In this document: positions 22,791-35,300 of the stretch, piece after piece
Numbering within the stretch: the stretch's first letter is position 1
How the letters are laid out: every line of letters begins with the position of its first letter
Source: Otis tarda
Taxonomy: Eukaryota > Chordata > Aves > Otidiformes > Otididae
Direction: 5' to 3'
Assembly: GCA_026413225.1 (NCBI GenBank)
Contig: CM048552.1
Span: 58,791,001-58,855,000 of the forward strand
DNA: 64,000 nucleotides
Program-made: the position numbers and the translations under genes
Notes under the pieces: generated by a model
What the model was told of the DNA's origin: nothing
What the model saw: only the letters and a program-made list of their open reading frames with translations
Database searches by the model: none

Positions 22791-25700
22791 TAACACGAAG
22801 TTTGACAGTACCTTATGTAACACTTTTTGGAGAGATTCATAGCTCTTCCCCTGTGTCCAGTTTTGGTTTTAGAAAGTGAGTGTTTTCCCTTCTTTGCACA
22901 GTATCAGACAAGCGATCTTTATTTGTGTTTTCACCTGAGTGCAATGTCTTTTGCTTTGTTCAACTTGGAACAGGGGTACTGCTAGGCAGCAAATAAAGCC
23001 TACTTTTTTTTTTTCCAACATGCATTATTTTTTGCTAACTGGAAAACTAGCCTGAGAAGGCATCTGAACAGTCGTCATCAGGTCTTACGGTTTTTTGTGT
23101 GTGTATTGTACTTGGTTTTTATAGCACCCTTAAAATTACTACCAGCAACATTTTCACAGCAGTGATTGTCATTTATGTATTCTGGAAGGTATGGATGCCA
23201 GGATGGAAATGACAATAAATCAGATGTCTTTTAAACATTGTTAGCTTTTTTCAATACAATTTCAGTTCTAGAAGGAGCAGAAAGCACTAGGGTAAAGAGT
23301 TGTGTTAAACTCAGACCTGGCAGTTGTCAACAGGTCTGCACATTCTATTTAATGAAATCTTTTGGATACAAATTAATGTTCTTTGTACAACGTTTATGTT
23401 TTTTCTACTTGTTCAGAAATAGAAACAGTGGGAAATTAGATAAATAGATTGAAAGGTTGCCTAGTTTCCCTGCACTTTGTGTAAGTGGCTATGTCTTCTA
23501 CTAAAAAAAAAAAAAGCTAGCTTTGCACAAAAAGACAGGGTAGTGATTTGCTGCGTTCTTTAGACCCGTACTGCAAAGGTACACTAGGGGGACTAGTTTG
23601 GGTTGGGTCTTTTCCCCATTCAGTGGTGAAAACGCATAGACTATTACGATAAGACCTATGAAATGAAGGCTTTTTTCCTTACCTTGTAGAGCTTCATTAT
23701 ACTGTAAGCTTAGATGAAAAATTGCATGTATAAACTCAGGCAATGAGTTCAGGGCAGGGAAAATCTTTTCACAAAGTCATTCTATTCCCTGCTGCAAATG
23801 GAGATAGGTTATCAAAGGTTAGTTTACTTAGAAGAACAGGACAAGTTAACATAAAAAAAAATAAATCCCTCACTGTTGTTGCAGTTTTATAAAATGGAGA
23901 CATGACCAAGGTGGAACAGGTAACCCTAGGCTTCTTGAAAACTGCAAATTGCTGATAACTATTCCAAGTTTGAAATGTGAAATTCTTATTGCTTAGGTGT
24001 CCTGTGACGGCCCTTGATCAGCAAGGCTGCAAGTCATGTAGAAGCCGCAGTAACTGCAGAGTCTCTGATGGGTAATTGGATTGGTAGGTTGGTTTTAATT
24101 TTTTTTTTTTGTATTTTAATTACCTGCTGTGGTAATGGGTTCCTTTTCTCCATCCTGTTGATGTTTAATTCTCACAGTTTTTAATTTATATTATGTGTTG
24201 CATCTTTCCTGTTCAAAGTACATACCCGCTTCTCAGTTGCTGGTAAGGAAAGCATAGCTTGGAGGTATTTGAATGGCAGTATGTAGCAAGATTATTAATA
24301 TTATTTTTTTAATATCTGAAATATTCATGACAACCTTTTTCTTCTCTGTTCAGATGACATATAAATATTATAAGTTTTCTCAAGTCTGGAGAAATATGCA
24401 CTGTTTTTCGTTGAAGGATCACTGAAAATAGCATTACTACTATGTTGAGTTCCTGTGCCAGCTATTCAATCCACAGGAGTTCCGAAGTACAGTCCTCAGA
24501 AAGGCGAAGTGCAGAGCAGTGCTGAATGACTGCATGTCTGTTGGCAACACTAAGATCTGTCAGAAGCTCGATCTGAAATTTAGGTGTGTAGGACTTAATA
24601 TTAGCAAAAGTAGTATTCCTTGTGAATTAATTATTTTAGAAAACTGGTAAAACTAGGCATCTCCAATGTGCACTTAAGTCATTGAACCGAAGAGTTCTTA
24701 AATATAACAATTTTGAAGGAATAGTCCTCCAAACTATTAGTTGTGTGACTATTTCTTGCTCAAATGTGTATTGTTTGGTTTTTGCGTGGAATGAATGATC
24801 AGCGGCCAATAGACCCTTACTGGAATACTCTCCTCTTTCATCATCCGATTTCATTTTTGCATGTGTGCTTTTATAAGAGCAATCTTAAAAAAAACAAACA
24901 CACATGTTCACAAAACCAACAAAACCCAAGCCATTTTGCTTGATGTTTATAAACTGAAGGCTAATAATGGGTAAAATTCATCAGCCGACTACAAAGTCTT
25001 TGCATGATATTCTAAACTTGATCTACATGCAAACTTCTATTGATGTTGATGAGAGTGCTTGTCTAGATCCAGAACAGCTTTCCTATTTTTTTTTTCCTCC
25101 TAGCTTGTATGAAAGCCTATGTTAATGAGCTCTTGCCAGCTTTGATTGAAGACTTTCATCATCTGCATTAGAATAAATTAAAAAAAATATCCATTTTAAG
25201 GAGGCAAAGTTTCTACTGTTTCTGTTTTTCCTATAACCTATGTGTGCTGACAACATTAAGATAAAGACTTGCATGAAAAGGGGATATAATGGTCAATGAG
25301 AGTTTACGTTCTTCAGGAGTTTGTTTCCACTCTCTTCAGAGTTAGCTGTATTGGGTTTTTTTTGTCCAATTTTGTTACTAAAGAACTTTCTGAAAAGTAG
25401 TTTTGTGTAAGGAAACATACATGCATGAGCACATGCACTGTTTTGCTCTGTTAGTTGTCTGGGTTTGTCTCATTTTCCTTTTGGTACCGAATGCTAGCTT
25501 CAAAAAAACAAAAAAAAAAAAGCATTGTTCATTATTTCACATTTGGCATAACTTAAGAGCTGGAGAGTCAGTACTACCATCAAGGAAAGTAATTTACTTT
25601 TCCTTTTTTCTGCTTTTTCATTGGATCACTAATTTTCTCTTCCTTGTGGTACACCCACCAGAAGATAAGGGTTAAGAAATGAGCTTTTTACTTTGTAGGG

Positions 25701-28700
25701 ATTCATGACTCTCTTTGGTGTCACTTGACTTGGTATTTGAAGGTCTATCCTGTGTCTTGTCAAAGCTTGTTCAACGTGTGGCTGTAGAAGGGGAGTAGTA
25801 GATAACAAATTCTATTTTATATGGAACTTGGTGGTGCAAAAATCAAGGAGAAAATTGCTAGAAAGGATTATCCTGGGCTTGGCACTGACTTTGAAGTAAA
25901 ACTGCTACAGCTGTAATCCTTGTTTAAGTGCCATATGTGTCAGAATTAGAAGAAAACTGTGTAAAATAGTTCCATTACCTGTTTAAACATGCTAATCAGA
26001 CAAGATCTGATCTAACAATGCTTACAGGAGTATCCACATCACTGTTCTTTCTGAGATTTAGCTACTATTTCCACAACAGTGGAGTTAACTGGGTAGAAGC
26101 TACACGTAAAATTGGTAACAGCAACCCAAGCAATGTCTATCCGATGCTATAGTGAAAAGCCAAATGTAATCACATAAGCCTGATGATGGAGGAAACTTCA
26201 AATCTGATTCTGGAGGCAAAATGCAGTCTTCCTCACTAACCTCCACATTAGATAGGTACGCTTGAAAATAATAAAAAGAAACAGATCACCCTTTAAGGAA
26301 AGGGTTCCCTGTCCTTGCACCTCCAATGTCTTGACTGGTGTTACGAGGAGATAGATATCACCACGACTCTACTCTTCTCAATGCATTTTTGAGTATCGAT
26401 GAGTTATTTCTATTACTCCATGTCTATACTAATTTTCTACCTCAAGGGAATAGTTGCACCTGTTGACCCAGACCCTATGCATGCTGCTTGATGGGCAGTG
26501 AGTTAAGGGTCACACCAATTAACAGTGGCTGACTTTACTATTTTCCCAGGTGTCTGTGAAAATGATAGAAATACTAACAATTTTTAATCTGCTGTTATTT
26601 GGCAAAACTGCAAGTAGCAGTGCTAACACCAGTACCATAGCTTTCTTGAATCGGAAGGACAACGCCCATATCAGTTTAAACCTGCTGTTGCATTCTGGCA
26701 CTGATACATTTTTACAGGAAAACTTATGTTCAGAAAAAAAAATAAATTTTTTAGGCATCCCCTCACTTCCTTCACAAGAAATTTTCTGCTACTTAAAACT
26801 TCCAGGGAAGTAGAGTCGTTGCTTTCAGTTGTAGCTTTCTGTAGTTCCTCTACAGTTTATCCCAGAGTGTGATATTTACAAGCAAAATGCCATCATTTCA
26901 GTTGTATCATTAGCTTTTGGATTTTTATCTCCTGGTAGGTGGTTGGCAGCTAAGACTCAGGACTAGGAGAAAACTAGAAAACCATGTTGTTGAGCAGTCT
27001 TCATTTACATACAGAGAAGAAGAATGAATAATTTGGTTTTGGGAGATAAGGAAGAGGAGAGAAAAGGCAGAGAACTGAAGGAAAGGAATTGTGGAATTTG
27101 ATTATTATTTTTTATTTTTTTTTTTTTAATATGAAGCTCTGTTTTCTTACAATTTCCAGATGGGCTTTTGTACCTGTTTAGGGACTTGGAAATGAATTTG
27201 TCTATTTGGAGAAAAGAATGCTTCTCATCCTGAAATAAAAAGAGCTATTGAATGGTAAAATGGGAGGAGAAATAAGAATTGTGAACTATTCAGGTGAGAT
27301 GAAGTTTCCAGCTGGTATTTGGGATTCTTGACCCAGCTCCTCCTGGCTAGGTTTTACTTTCCTCCTTTCTCTGACTGCTCTGCAGTGCCCCTGAACCTCA
27401 GTTGCCTCAGTACTAAATTCCCTTGGTGACTGTTTTCCCTTCTGTCTTCAGTTAATGCTGTTGCTAATCAATACTGCAAAGGGAATTTTATGTTCAGAAA
27501 TTACTGGACTTTAATGTATGAATATGCTTAATTCAGTATTTTCCAGGCTCAAGGTATTAAAAATGTGTGTGGCACTGGATAGAAATAAGTAATGAAGCCA
27601 AGTCATTCTAGCATTATTAAGTCCCCAAATATATGTTCTTTAGATCATGTTGTTCTTCAGGGTATTAGCTTTCCTTTGTTTTCTAACAGAAGAGAGTCTT
27701 GGGCTTCCTGGGTTTTTTTTTTTTTTTTGGTTTTGTTTGGGTTTTTTTTGTTTTGGTTTTTTTTTTTTCTTTGTAGAAAATGAACTGATGTTAACTCTGA
27801 GGCTCTGCAAGCAGCAGTCAAATTCTGTATTTCTGTAGTCTCATCTTTTTTCAATCCTAAGGCTGGTTCTAGAGTGTGACTCAGATTTAAATGCAGGGAG
27901 GTTATCATTCATGTAAGACAAGTCTTCTAAGATAAAATGTTGGCCAGCGTGCTTGAGAATTCTTAAATACGATAAAGATGGTTCTTACTGCTTTAAAAGG
28001 GTACAATTGTCTGTATTTTTGGTTTCTTCAGTGTTGAGTCTACCATACAGCTAGATGCAGTTTTATCAAAGTAGAGATTTGGAGCATTGAAAAATGAGGT
28101 TCCTGTAAAGACGGACATTTTCTGTTGTTATTATTGGAATACTCTATAACTTATGTCCTTGTGCTTGTTTTCCAGAGCTCTTTAATATCAACTACATTTA
28201 TGAGAAATTTATGTTCCTCTTCAGTGACTCTTCCAAGTAGTTGAAATCAGTAGGTGATGATGTCATAAACAATTTTTAGTACTAGAAAGTTGCATATTGA
28301 TGTTATGAGCAAAAAAAAAAGATCAGTTTAAAGAAATGGTAGAAGCATTTAGTTTGGGATCTCTTCCTTCATTGAGATATATGTTGACAAAATGCAGGAT
28401 GGTACAGATGGAGAAAGAGGCGGGGGGAAAAAAAATCAGTACTGCTATTGAGTCCACTGGAAGATAGGACCTGCTAGTGGCTAAAACAAATCATTTGTTG
28501 ATGGGCAGGAAAGGGAGGGGTTTGTACTTGATGTTGTTGATTTTATACGAAGTTTTTCAGACTGCTATCCAGAATGCAATCAGACCAACAATTTGGTCTG
28601 CACTATTACCTCAGAGAGTAACAATAAAATGTACTGGTTGAGAACATTTCAGATCCAGCTTTCTTAAACTCATTGTCCAGCAATCATCTTGCAGTTTAGA

Positions 28701-31070
28701 TTACTTTAATGAAGAAGTGATGCGTATGAGAATAAATTTACGTCCTTCCATAGTTGCTCTCGGACTTCAGGTGTGAAGAGGAGAGTATCCTAACAGTGGT
28801 TTAAGTTAGTACATTTCCTTCCAAACATTGTGATCTGCCTCCCCTTCCTCTTGTTCTTACTATAATGCTAGTGCAGCTTAAAGGCTGCTGGATTAAAATA
28901 CTGGCTTCTACCCGACTTCTGAGGTCATTCATACTGATGTATAGATAAGTGGTGCAGGTCCTTCATCATTGGAACACCTCCTTCTCATATAAAGGCATTC
29001 CTTAAGGAATGATTCCTGTGTGGCCAAAATCAGGTCACTTTCCAGCTGGTTTGGGCAGTGGAGAAGCATGCACAGTACTGCCTTGCAAAGTGATTATCAA
29101 ACTTGGAATTTACATCTCTACTGCTTGTACCTAGAGCCTTGCCCCTTGCTTTTGTATGCCCCACTGGGGCAGCTGAATATAAAATCTCAAATTTTTATAC
29201 GGCAGGTGTCCACTGCTCTCACATCAGTGCTCATACCTGGCACCTGAGGTATATCAAGTTGCATCTTATATTGGAAACATCTGAAATTATTGTTCAGTAA
29301 GCTTAGATCTTGATTAATGTTACAATTGCAATGTGAATAACTGTGCACAGTTGGTGAACGAGCTCAGAAGAAAGATGTTAACATTTTTTCTTCATCAGAA
29401 TGAGCACAAATAGTAATACTGTGCCACTAGTATATAAAGAACTGAAATTGATGACAGTTATTTTTCATATGCAGAATAACTTTGCCAATTTTATAATCTT
29501 AGGCATGTTGTGCAAATAAATCCATGGGTTCTTGAACGCTTTACAGAGCAAGTTAGAGTGAGGAAAATGACACTGTGGAAAGATAAACTGATGCACTGCA
29601 AGTGAAGTGATTTGAGCAAAGTTGCCCAAGTGGTTAGTTAAAAAGCAAAGCATAGAATTCTGGTTTCCTGAAAGAGTCACTGTCTTGTGCTTTAAGCATG
29701 TGAAAGCACCGCTGTGTTTAGAAAGAACTATTGCTTAATATAGTTGTGCCTTAGATGATAAATCCAAGTCCCTGATGATACTCAGCATATAACAATTATT
29801 TTTGTGTAAATGTACGGAAAATATGTGCATTTTAAACAACAACAACAATGAAGTTAAATGACAACTGAATAAATTACAAAATAATCTCATCATAGTAGAA
29901 TTTACGGGTACTCTTTGTTGATTTTAAGGTGATGCTGTGACCAAAAGAAGAAAAGAGTGTGTTTTACTTCTCAAAAATAGTACAACATTTAAAGGAGAAG
30001 GAAATAGGAGGGAGTAAACAAATGTATCTTGGTCTTTAAAGGTTGCAGGTTAATGTTCTTTAAATACATGGAGTTTTATCTATGGCCAGGTGGTGCTAAG
30101 AACCTGGAGAGGGAAACTGACACAGGCCACTGCCATTTAGCAGAAGTCACCATAAATGAACATTAAGGAGACCAGAATCTCCACTGAATTATGCGATTTA
30201 GGTCAAAAGTGTTGCACTTTCATTGATGACATTGTTTTATATCAGTTTTGACCAGTGATAAACAGGAGGAGGCATATGATCTGTCTGAATAGGAGGCTAC
30301 TGCCATGTTTGTATGGCGTGTATCCCACTGTGCTGCTGGGCAAATTTTTTAAGGGTGAAGGGGCTGGAGAGAGATGGAGAACAGAGAGAGAAACAGCACT
30401 GAGATAAATCCATATTCAACAGGTGTTTGAAAGTGATGTAGCGTGATATAAAACAAAATTTTCTGATGTTCTTGTTTTTATCCCAAAGCTCTTCAAGTTT
30501 TTCACAGGTGATGTTCTACATTCTTCCCTTTCTGCTCTTAGACTAAAAAGTATTGTATTCTACATCAGTAATAAAGATTTCTGGATCTGCAGTTAGTATG
30601 AAGAATTCTCGGAAACAATTAATTTTGCAGCGTATTTTATTTTCTGTGTTTTGGGTTTGTTCCTCAGTCTTGTTTGTACTGTATTGCACATTGGTATGTT
30701 GAAAAAGGCCTGAGTTAGATTTTTTTTTCTAAATATTGCTTTTTGATCTTTCTTTTCCTTTTCTCTTAGGCTTTCATATTTTAAGTTGCTATCTATGAAA
30801 GTAATATGATTTGTGAAAACATGTTGACTTTTTCTGGTTGAAATAGTAGAATTGTAAATGTAGTATAGAAAGCAGTCATTTATTCATGTTACTAAAGTGC
30901 CTAGAGGCCTTTGTTGAGAGAGGGCTTCCTTCGTGCTGCGTGTAGCACAAATACACAGACTCTGTGTACCTTAATGGTACTTTATGGAATAGGAAGGCTG
31001 GTATAAAACAACAATATAAACACTGGTGTGTAGGTGGAACTTTTCTGACACAGCAGTGCTTTTGGCAAAT
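22791..31070. other. Intron 1, first part: no gene or clear transposon
   Basis: AT-rich sequence with homopolymers and an A/C tract near 24,888-24,930. A G/T-only tract lies at 27,710-27,768. A 75-nt segment at 23,997-24,071 is flanked by TTATTGCTTAG and GGTAATT and might be an alternative leader exon; its only ATG is followed directly by a stop. Nothing else is supported. Confidence 0.5.
27710..27768 (+). repeat. 59-nt G/T-only low-complexity tract
   Basis: The plus strand contains only G and T across 59 bases, in a T-run / GG / T-run pattern. Shorter tracts of the same kind occur at 18,708-18,743, 45,151-45,182 and 55,856-55,899. Confidence 0.9.
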
Positions 31071-32370
31071 GGTTGAGGTTGGAAGGGACCTCTGGAGGTC
31101 ATCTGGTCCACCCTCCTTGCTCAGGGGTATGTCCAGATGTTTTTTTTAATATCTCCAAGGAAGGTAACTCTACAACTTTTCTGGGCAACCTGTGCCATTG
31201 CTCAGTCACTGTCACAATAAAAAAAGTTTCCTGATGTTCAGAGGCAACCTCTTGTGTTTCAGTTTGTGCCCATTGCCTCTTTTCCTGTCACTGAAAACCA
31301 CTGGGAAGGATCTGGCTCCATCTTCTTTACACCCTCACTTCAGATATTTATTTTTTTACATCCCTTGTAGTTTCAGCTCCAGGTGGTCTCTGGGTTTCCT
31401 GACTGCATCTCTGCATGCTTAGGCAGCATCTCTAGATTCCTCCCAGGTTACCTGTCCGTGCTTCTACCTTTTGTGTATTTTCTTTTTGTGTTTGAATTTT
31501 GGCAGGATCTACTTTTTCATTCATGTAGGCCTCCTGGCATTTTTGCATGACTTCCTGCTCTTTGGGAGGAACTGTTCTTGAGCTTGGAGGAGGGTGATCC
31601 TTGAGAATCAACCAGCTTTCTTGGACTCCCCGACCCAACCCCAGTTCCCTGCAGGGCCCTATCCCATGGTACTCTTGCAAGCAAATTCCTAAAGAGACTG
31701 AAGTCTGCTTTCCTGAAGTCCAGGGCTATGATCTTGCTTTTTTGCCCTGCTCCCTCCTCTTAGAATCCTGAATGCCACCATGGTCATTGCAACTCAAAGC
31801 TGCTTTTGACTTTCATGTCCCCAAGGAGCCCTTCCTTGTTTGAAAGTACAGGGTCCAGGACAGCACCTCTCATTGTTGGCCCCTCTATCACCTGGGTCAG
31901 GAACTTGTCATCAGTGCTCTCCAGGAACCTCCTGGATTGCTTATGCTTGGCTGTGTCATCCTTGCTGCAGATACCAGGGTGGTTCTAAGTCCCTCATGAG
32001 GACCAGGGCCTGTGACTGCAAGATTGCTTCTACCTGTCTGTAGAGGGCCTCATCCACCTGTTTGTCCTGGTCAGGTAGCCTATAGCAGATGTCCATTACA
32101 ATGTCAACCACATTGGTTGGCTCTTTGATCCTTTACCCATAAACTCACAGCTCATCATCCACGCCCAGGCAAAGCTCCATGCATTCCAGCTGTTCTGTCA
32201 CATAAAAGGTGACTCTGCCTCCTTGTATTTCCAGCATGTCCTGCCTAAAGAGCCTGTATCCCTCCATTGCAGCATTCTAGTCATGCAAGCCATCCCACCA
32301 TGTCTCTGTCATCCCAGCAAGATCATAGCTGTGCAACCGCACAGAGATCTGTAATTCTTTGTGTTTATTC
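31071..32370 (-). mobile_element. CR1 LINE: endonuclease region fused to 3' end, RT deleted
   Basis: Read on the minus strand from 32,370, this is CR1 ORF2 endonuclease: MTETWWDGLHD, then text corresponding to YRLFRQD, LECMELCLGVDDE, YRLPDQDKQVDEALYRQVE and SQALVLM, with many stops and frameshifts. Next come the linker (for example FSLFRNLLARVPWDRALQG) and a segment ending near LELKLQ. At about 31,370 it jumps directly to the CR1 3' end (TGACAGGAAAAGAGGCAATGG, then GGTCCCTTCCAACC). The whole reverse transcriptase is therefore missing. The terminal octamers are also lost. The copy is older than the one at 118-931 judging by its number of stops, and it cannot encode an active protein. Confidence 0.92.
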
Positions 32371-35300
32371 ATACAAAAAAAAAATCCACAAATGATGGAA
32401 GCAATTCAGATAAAAGCACTATTTTTTTCTAATATAACTGTGACTACTGTGGCAGCTTCTGCTAGCCAAGTTACGTCAATCAACAGTCACTCTTTACACA
32501 GTCACCAACATATCTAGGGTATCAGAAATTCCCAAAGCAAGAAACCATCCCTGCCCAAAAGAGCTTACAAATTCTAAGTAAGAGAGTACTGAGGTATTTG
32601 AAAACTGATAGTCTGTACTTTCTTTTATTATTATTATTATTATTATTTTTAGATTGTACTTTTAATCTCAATAATTTGTCTTTTGAATAATACTGGCTGA
32701 TATTTTTGTTTGTTAAATGTCTTTAGAAAAAAATAAAAGCTGTAGTCTTGTGTTGTGGTCCACTGGAAGCAGCAACATGGGACAGTTCTGAAAAAAAATC
32801 ACTGTAGCTCTGGGACATAACTGTTTTCTCTGTCAGGTTACATTGGTTTTTAACTGATGTGGTATTTTAAGTACATTTTTATATTTGACTTGAAAGTGCT
32901 AAAATAACATCTTCCAATAGTGTATAACACCAATTTTTTGGACTAATCAAACAGAAACCTTTAGCAGGATGGAGATAGATCCCACTGCATCTGCCATGTG
33001 ATGGTAATTTATGAAGGTGAAATGTATCTAACATGGCAGGAACAAAGTCATTCATCACAGACAACAAGAAATCCAGGTTCCCTTGTGTTTTTGTGTCTTT
33101 TTCTTTACCTGTATTCACCATGCCTATCTGAGTTTGTGATACAACTTTTTTGATCACCAAGAACTTGTTCTATTTGATCTGTTTTGAGTCAGGTACAGCT
33201 ACCATTTTTAGGGCTTAGTATCTTTGATTAATCAGGGCAAAATTGGATTTCTGGTGAAGTTTTAGTGGATTGAGCACTGGTATTCTAGCAGGCCGGAGGT
33301 AACATTATTAAGAGTGAGAAGCATTTTCAGGAGCTGTTTGTAATGCCAACTTCAATCTTCGTAGTGAGAAATCACTCTCTAATTGTTCAGGTTATCTCGG
33401 GTCCATTTTTGAATCCTCTCTGCTTTTAGAGAATGAGATTGTCAGATGATACCCTCTAATGTTTTCAGAAAGATATTCCTGTTAAATGTTGACCTGGCAG
33501 CCAAATTCCATGCTTTTTTTTTTTTTTTCTGACTAGAACTCTTATGGGCTGACTGTGGTAATCCAGTGTGAATTCCCACTAGTAACCCAGCCTGCTAAAC
33601 TGGGCTGAACGATGAAGCCTATGCTCCTTGCTCTTATTCCTTTCTCTATCAAGTTCAAGCCCCTAATTTTTCAAGGCCCTACTGAAAACCCCATTGAGAA
33701 TGTTTCTGACAGGTTCACAGGGCTTCAAGCTGGACCCTTAATGAGCTGAACATAAAATATCAAAGTGAAAAACTTTGCCATTCTTGTTTTACTTTGCCTA
33801 TGAGCTGTCTCACTGAAATCAGTGCTGCTGATAGTGGAGTGACTGAGGTACTAACCAATATAGATGAGGACCTGTCAGAGTCCTGTTCTTTGAGATTGGC
33901 TTTCTATCCATCAGCTACCAGTGTTTGCTGTGGTGGAATACTGATAAGCATGCAGTGCTGCTTCTGGATGGCATGGAGATATCAGAGATGCAGAGATCCC
34001 AGCATTGATCTATGTTAGTAGTATTAAACACCCCAAATGAACATGAATGTAGCAGATAATACTTTGTGATGAATCTTTTTGCGTAAGTCTTTCCTGTTAG
34101 CTGTAGCTAAAGATCCACAAAGCACTCTGAAAAAAGAAAATGGAATTCAGCAGGGCATGTAATGGACAAACTTAAACAAATTACAGCTTTGTGTCTAGCA
34201 GCTTGATGATGCTGGGCGTACGTGCCTTTGGAAATGCAGTAATGGGAACTGCAAAGGAAAAACATTTTACTCTCAATAAGGATATAAAAACTTTTCTTAT
34301 GGTGGTATAGAATAAAAAAATTTGCAGTCTTAACTTAAGAAAAGCAACAGGAATTTCAGTTGGAAAAGTATTAGTGTGGGAAGTAACCTATATCTCTGTC
34401 AGGGTCTCTCAATATACAGTAATGTAGTGTTCCTTTGCTGTTCTAGCGCTGCAGAACCTGTTTTGATACGTCACTAAGATGGGAATGAAACAACAGTATG
34501 CAAAACTGAAGTATCAGCCATCCATCCATTTTGCTACCAAATTCTCCATCCTCTTTTCTTGCTTCCTTTCACTGAAACAATGGTTCTTTTATATCTTGGC
34601 AAGTTAGTGTTTGCAAATTGGTTTTGAAAGATGAAATGCACCAGAAAGGTGCTAAGTATTCTTGCTTTCATTTAGAACTAATTTTCATTCAATATGTTCT
34701 TGTCGTAGCTTATACTTGGTGTGAAAACTGGAGGGGATGCTCTGATTTTAAGGATTTGGGGCTTATTTGTTTTGCTGACAGAAGACTAATATAGATATGC
34801 GAGGTTTTGCTCTGATTATGTGCCTCAGGAGTAGCTTTTTGATGCAAACAAGGATCTGTTTTCTAGAAGCTACTTTGCTAAGGGCTGGCGTGGAAGTGTA
34901 TCTGAGATTACTTGTTATATCTGGAATGCAGGTTGGGATGTGCTCAGTGCATTTAATTAATCTTTCTAAGCATCAGCGAATGTCCAGGGTGCTGTCATAC
35001 TTGCAGGGTTTTTCTTTTCTCTCCCTGCATGTCTGTAGCTAACAGGTAGACTGAAGTTTTGGATTCTTAGATATTTATTCATTTTAAAAGACTGAATATT
35101 CAAATAAAGGAAAGATTTTCTACCTAGATTTAGCACAGTTAGTGCAAAACTTATTGCCGTTGTTAAACTATAGATGAGAGGAGGACGTTGTACAAGAACC
35201 TAATTAAAACACTGACATGTCTAACTGTCTGTCTCATGTTTATATAAAGTAAACTAAAACTTTGTGGATGCTCTGGATCTGTTAGGAAAAACTTCCTTTG

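Noticed and set aside
31432-31988. Short open frames around 31,432-31,680 and 31,806-31,988
   Set aside because: They are pieces of, or antisense to, the CR1 endonuclease and linker region, not host genes.
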